Origin: PUPG01 sp031323845
Lineage (GTDB): Bacteria > Bacteroidota > Bacteroidia > Bacteroidales > UBA7960
DNA: 64,000 nucleotides
Direction: 5' to 3'
Assembly: GCA_031323845.1 (NCBI GenBank)
Contig: JAVIYP010000002.1
Span: 35,737-99,736 of the forward strand
The position numbers and the translations under genes are program-made. This document shows positions 60,610-64,000 of the stretch, one piece after another. The notes below the pieces were generated by a model. The model did no database searches, had not been told where the DNA came from, and was given only the letters and a program-made list of their open reading frames with translations. The stretch's first letter is position 1. Every line of letters begins with the position of its first letter.

Positions 60610-61647
60610 ATGACATCAATGAAGAGCTTTGCAAGCGACAACAATGCACCGGTACATGATGCCGTGATGCGCGCCATGCTGGAGGTAAACCAGGGAGATA
60701 CCATCGGCTATGGAAATGATGTTTACACATTGGCGGCTGAACAAAGGTTCAGGGAAGTATTCGGGAAAAACACTTCCGTATATTTCATGCTTACGGGCAC
60801 CGGGGCTAATGTTGCCGCACTGCAGCACATTACAAGACCTTATCATGCGATTTTATGTTCAGACAAAGCGCACCTGGAGAATGACGAATGCGGTGCCCCG
60901 GAAAAGTTTACCGGTTGCAAGCTGCTGCGCCTGCCTTCAGAAGATGGTAAGATCCGTGTTGAACAAATGCTGCCGCTGATGCATTCGGTCGGTTTTGAGC
61001 ATCATGCGCAACCTAAAGTTATTTCGATCACCCAGGCTACTGAGCTGGGCCGGGTTTACAGGCCCGCTGAGATACAGCAGATTGCAAAATTTGCCAAGGA
61101 CAATGGGCTGTGGTTGCATATGGATGGAGCCCGGCTGGCTAACGCAGCCGCAAGCCTGGGTGTATCCCTGGCTGATTTGACGCACGCCTGCGGCGTTGAT
61201 GTCCTTTCTTTCGGAGGGACTAAAAATGGTGCCATGTTTGCCGAAGCCCTCGTTTTTTTCAACGCATCACTGGCGGAAGCATTTAAATACACCAGGAAAC
61301 AGAGCATGCAGTTGATGTCAAAGATGCGATACACAAGTGCGCAATTCAATGCCTTATTAAACAATGATTTGTGGCTGCATAATGCCATGCATGCAAACGC
61401 CATGGCTGCCAGGCTCGCTGAAAAAATTCGGAACGTTGAGGAAATTTCCCTGACGCAAGAGGTGGAAACCAATGCCGTATTCGCCATTGTTCCCCATGCT
61501 TCTATTGAAATGCTTCAGCGGAAATATTTTTTCTATATCTGGGATCACAGCCGGAATGAAGTGCGCTGGATGACTGCTTTCAATACTACGGAAGCTGATG
61601 TGGATGCTTTTGCGGATGCCATAAAAGACGCAGTCCGGCGTGCCTAA
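60610..61647 (+). CDS. Low-specificity L-threonine aldolase
   Basis: PLP fold-type I enzyme that cleaves threonine or allo-threonine to glycine and acetaldehyde. 345 residues. His88 in SDKAHLENDECGAPE stacks on PLP, and Lys205 in SFGGTKNGAMF forms the Schiff base; MDGARLANAAASLGV near 171-185 supplies the ring-nitrogen Asp. Met4 at 60619 gives MKSFASDNNAPVH, the common family N-terminus, and may be the true start. The stop codon overlaps the prmC stop tail to tail. Confidence 0.9.
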   Translation: MTSMKSFASDNNAPVHDAVMRAMLEVNQGDTIGYGNDVYTLAAEQRFREVFGKNTSVYFMLTGTGANVAALQHITRPYHAILCSDKAHLENDECGAPEKFTGCKLLRLPSEDGKIRVEQMLPLMHSVGFEHHAQPKVISITQATELGRVYRPAEIQQIAKFAKDNGLWLHMDGARLANAAASLGVSLADLTHACGVDVLSFGGTKNGAMFAEALVFFNASLAEAFKYTRKQSMQLMSKMRYTSAQFNALLNNDLWLHNAMHANAMAARLAEKIRNVEEISLTQEVETNAVFAIVPHASIEMLQRKYFFYIWDHSRNEVRWMTAFNTTEADVDAFADAIKDAVRRA

Positions 61648-62543
61648 AGCAGTGCCAATGGCTTGCTACCCTTAATGAAGCGGTCCTTGCCGTGAATGTC
61701 CTTTTTGATAGTGATGTCCGTGAAACCAAGGTTGTGCAGGAGTTCGGCACACGCCTCTCCCATTGCCTCGTTGATCTCGAAAAACAACCCGCCTCCCGGA
61801 CAAAGCCACCCGAACGCCTTGGATGCAATTGCTCTGTAATACCTCAAGGGATCACTGTCGGGAACAAATAAGGCAGCGGCAGGCTCATGGTCCAGCACAT
61901 TACGTGCCATCAATTGTTTCTCTGATTCTCTGACGTAAGGCGGATTACTGACAACAACATCCAGATCGTTTTCCCTGAAAAAAGTACCTTCACAAGAAAA
62001 AACATCATCAATAAAAAAAAAAATATTTACTTTGTTATACAAAGCATTATGTTCAGCTACTTCAACAATATATTTATCATTGTCACTGGCAAAGAAGGTG
62101 CCTTCAGAATGCATGGAAGCCAGTGCAATTATGATGCAACCGCTGCCTGTTCCAATGTCATAAACTTTTGGATGGGATAACCCCGGCATTTTTGTTTTTA
62201 AATGCTCGCTGACCCACAACACCAGCTCCTCTGTTTCAGGCCTTGGAATCAGCACGCCGGGCTTAACGTTTATTGTCTTCCCTAAAAACTCAGAAACACC
62301 CGTTACGTATTGAACAGGCTCTCCCCTGTTTAGCCTCAGAAAAGCCTTTTTGAGCCTTACAATGTCGGATTCCGTGATCCTGGTGTCCGGATAGGCAATA
62401 CGCATGTCCGGTTTACTATTGAAAAAACGTAAGAATACTTCATCAGCAATTGCTTTTCTCTCTTTCTGATCGATAATCAATTGCAGGGATGTCTTAAACC
62501 ATTGATAAACATCACCAATTTTATTCGACTTTAAACCAATCAC
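61644..62543 (-). CDS. prmC: Peptide chain release factor N5-glutamine methyltransferase
   Basis: Methylates the GGQ glutamine of release factors RF1/RF2. 299 residues. N-terminal helical domain; LIPRPETEELVLWV near 96-109; SAM motif I VYDIGTGSGCIIIAL near 127-141; catalytic NPPY in DVVVSNPPYVRESEKQ near 199-214. An 11-nt homopolymer (A on the plus strand, 62013-62023) encodes consecutive Phe codons. The frame is intact here, but slippage would truncate the protein near residue 175. It follows the muramidase gene by 8 bp. Confidence 0.94.
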   Translation of the reverse strand: MIGLKSNKIGDVYQWFKTSLQLIIDQKERKAIADEVFLRFFNSKPDMRIAYPDTRITESDIVRLKKAFLRLNRGEPVQYVTGVSEFLGKTINVKPGVLIPRPETEELVLWVSEHLKTKMPGLSHPKVYDIGTGSGCIIIALASMHSEGTFFASDNDKYIVEVAEHNALYNKVNIFFFIDDVFSCEGTFFRENDLDVVVSNPPYVRESEKQLMARNVLDHEPAAALFVPDSDPLRYYRAIASKAFGWLCPGGGLFFEINEAMGEACAELLHNLGFTDITIKKDIHGKDRFIKGSKPLALL

Positions 62544-62551
62544 TTGATGTA

Positions 62552-63793
62552 CTATTTAAAATCCGGATACAAGAGGTATTTGCTTCTGATTCTTTGGAAG
62601 GACTCCAGGTCGTCCTGCCAGCTTTTTCTGATTTCCTCTTCGGTGTAGCCTGCAATGATCTGTTCTCTCAACCGTGATGTGCCGGCGAGCCTTTCAAAGA
62701 AGTTGTTAAAGAAGCGTTCTTTTTCTGGAAAGTGTTGGTAGGCTTCCAGTAAGTAGCTGAGGTTGATTTGTGTTTGTTCAGCCAGGCGGTCAATAGCCGT
62801 AACTGACAGGTCAAGTCCGTGGCATACTGTATTCAGGTGTGGTGGATTGGGGGCTGCCCTGACGCTTTCGGGGACAAAGCTGTAGGGATAATGATTCTGG
62901 GGCAGGCCAGGATGTCCAAATACCTGAAAGGCTTTATCGGTTCCCCTTCCTACACTGATTTCTGTGCCTTCAAAAAAGCAGAGCGATGGATAGAGGTATA
63001 TCGCATGCATGTTTTGCAGGTTGGGCGACGGTGGCAGGGGCAGGCTGTACCGGCTCCCGTGCGTATAGTTTTTTACCGTGATGACGTTAAGGTCGCATTC
63101 GAGGCCTCCTGTGAGCCATCCTTCACCGTTCACCATCATGGCATATTCGCCGATGGTCATGCCATGCACAACGGGAACCGGATGCAATCCGACGTAGGAG
63201 GCATATTCAGGTTCCAGCAAGGGACCGTCAATATAGTGGCCGTTGGGGTTTGGCCGGTCCAGGATGATGACAGGAAGGCCTGCAAGTGCGGCTTCTTCCA
63301 TGATATAGGTCATCCAGGAAATGTATGTGTAAAATCTTGCACCAACGTCCTGTATGTCAAACAAGATCACGTCAACATCCTTGAGCTGCTCCCTTGTAGG
63401 CCGGCGGGTGGCACCATAAAGACTGATGACGGGCAGCCCTGTTTGGCTGTCAGTGTCGCTGTCAACCCATTCGCCGGCGGCTGCCTCTCCCCTGAAACCA
63501 TGCTCCGGGCTGAAAACCTTCACTATGTTGATGCCGGATTGAAGCAGGCTGTCCACCAGGTGAGTTCCGGCGATCGTTGCTGTATGATTGCCTGCAAAGG
63601 CTACCCTTTTGTCTTCAATAAGGGGAACATAGACTTCAGTTTGCCAGGCCGCAGGTATCAGTGCTTCATTATCAAAAGCATGAAGCTTGCATGAAAACAA
63701 CCCTGTGATCATCCATAAAAGCAGAATAAACCCTTTAACTTTTAATGAAAAGCACGAAGCATGCCTGTAAGCGTTAAATCTGCTGTATTTCAT
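62552..63793 (-). CDS. Exo-beta-N-acetylmuramidase NamZ-like protein (DUF1343)
   Basis: 413 residues. N-terminal hydrophobic signal (GFILLLWMITGLFSC) with a lipobox-like LFSC. The DUF1343 body has FSPEHGFRGEAAAGEWVDSD near 95-114, DVILFDIQDVGARFYTYISW near 142-161, ILDRPNPNGHYIDGPLLEPE near 180-199 and FFEGTEISVGRGTDKAFQVF near 275-294. Family members release N-acetylmuramic acid from the non-reducing ends of peptidoglycan glycans, which fits cell-wall recycling. The gene probably shares a transcript with prmC. Confidence 0.88.
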   Translation of the reverse strand: MKYSRFNAYRHASCFSLKVKGFILLLWMITGLFSCKLHAFDNEALIPAAWQTEVYVPLIEDKRVAFAGNHTATIAGTHLVDSLLQSGINIVKVFSPEHGFRGEAAAGEWVDSDTDSQTGLPVISLYGATRRPTREQLKDVDVILFDIQDVGARFYTYISWMTYIMEEAALAGLPVIILDRPNPNGHYIDGPLLEPEYASYVGLHPVPVVHGMTIGEYAMMVNGEGWLTGGLECDLNVITVKNYTHGSRYSLPLPPSPNLQNMHAIYLYPSLCFFEGTEISVGRGTDKAFQVFGHPGLPQNHYPYSFVPESVRAAPNPPHLNTVCHGLDLSVTAIDRLAEQTQINLSYLLEAYQHFPEKERFFNNFFERLAGTSRLREQIIAGYTEEEIRKSWQDDLESFQRIRSKYLLYPDFK

Positions 63794-63856
63794 ATGTTTA
63801 TTTTCGTTACTGTTTAATTATCTGTATTTTGTGTTTATGTCTAAGATACTGATTGG

Positions 63857-63896
63857 ATGTGCAAATGTGAAGATGTGCAGATGTGCAAATGTGAAG
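63857..63896 (-). repeat. Five tandem octamers, ATGTG[C/A]A[A/G] on the plus strand
   Basis: ATGTGCAA, ATGTGAAG, ATGTGCAG, ATGTGCAA, ATGTGAAG in phase. Reverse complement of the 60489-60534 family. Variation is again confined to two positions. Confidence 0.85.
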
Positions 63897-63920
63897 ATTT
63901 GTCATGTTATAGATATTTTT

Positions 63921-64000
63921 CACTTTTCACTTTTCATTTTTTCCGCTTTTGGCCTATAGCTTTTAGCAAGAAAAATAGCCAAGAGCCAACAGCCAGGAGC
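63921..64000 (-). repeat. Heptamer arrays at the window edge, inverted relative to 60312-60411
   Basis: CACTTTT-CACTTTT-CATTTTT (63921-63941); GCTTTTG-GCCTATA-GCTTTTA (63945-63965); AATAGCC-AAGAGCC-AACAGCC-AGGAGC (63974-64000, cut by the edge). The reverse complements GGCTATT, GGCTCTT, GGCTGTT are the words of 60350-60377. The block TTTTAGCAAGA is shared with the reverse complement of 60386-60396. Confidence 0.8.

Noticed and set aside
61644..61647. Frameshift joining threonine aldolase and prmC
   Set aside because: The genes converge and simply share overlapping stop codons; both products are full length.
62819..63694. 291-residue plus-strand frame antisense to the namZ-like gene
   Set aside because: Mirrors the coding strand of a recognised DUF1343 gene; no motifs of its own.

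Overview
The window is chromosomal DNA from a member of the Bacteroidota, most likely Bacteroidales or Marinilabiliales. This rests on gene content: a complete Bat (aerotolerance) operon, a PorD (DUF4835) protein of the type IX secretion apparatus, ribosomal protein S16 with a long acidic tail, the Bacteroidota-type omega subunit, a TonB receptor with a carboxypeptidase-regulatory-like domain, a two-subunit transketolase, and promoters of the TTTG / TAnnTTTG type. Coding density is high. No tRNA, rRNA, CRISPR array, intact insertion sequence or prophage was seen.

Layout. 1-2509 (minus): 5' part of clpB, then rpsP-rimM. 2661-8470 (plus): dnaE, trxA, a DUF58 protein and a kinase-less PAS protein. 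8509-15793 (minus): small membrane protein, mutL, two rhomboid proteases, uvrB and an alpha-oxoamine synthase. 15919-21518: mixed transporters, a Spy-like protein, a histidine-rich lipoprotein with a PepSY-type membrane partner, and one unrecognised gene. 21670-25268 (plus): split transketolase followed by an ECF sigma / single-pass membrane protein / Spy-like cassette. 25270-33548 (minus): moxR-DUF58-hyp-batA-batB-batC-batD-batE. 33771-41269: FkbM methyltransferase, TPR protein, gyrA and divergent clpC. 41368-47062 (minus): etfB-etfA, two iron-sulfur proteins and an acyl-CoA dehydrogenase, which together look like a route from acyl-CoA to quinone. 47281-54078 (minus): fabI, recN, porD, coaBC, rpoZ, bamD and a LiaF-like protein. 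54385-60036 (plus): TonB receptor, exported protein, M20 amidohydrolase and alanine racemase. 60610-63793: threonine aldolase, prmC and a NamZ-type muramidase.

Two kinds of non-coding structure stand out. (1) The 573-bp gap after alr (60037-60609) and the right edge (63857-64000) are built of in-phase arrays of degenerate 7- and 8-bp words. In the octamers the variation sits mainly at two positions, and the same words recur in inverted orientation within and between the two places. (2) An approximately 135-bp repeat with an identical 26-bp core lies at 47102-47241 and 54118-54251. Each copy ends in a TATATTTG promoter box 39-40 nt before the start codon of the gene it precedes (etfB and the LiaF-like gene), so it may be a dispersed element that carries a promoter.
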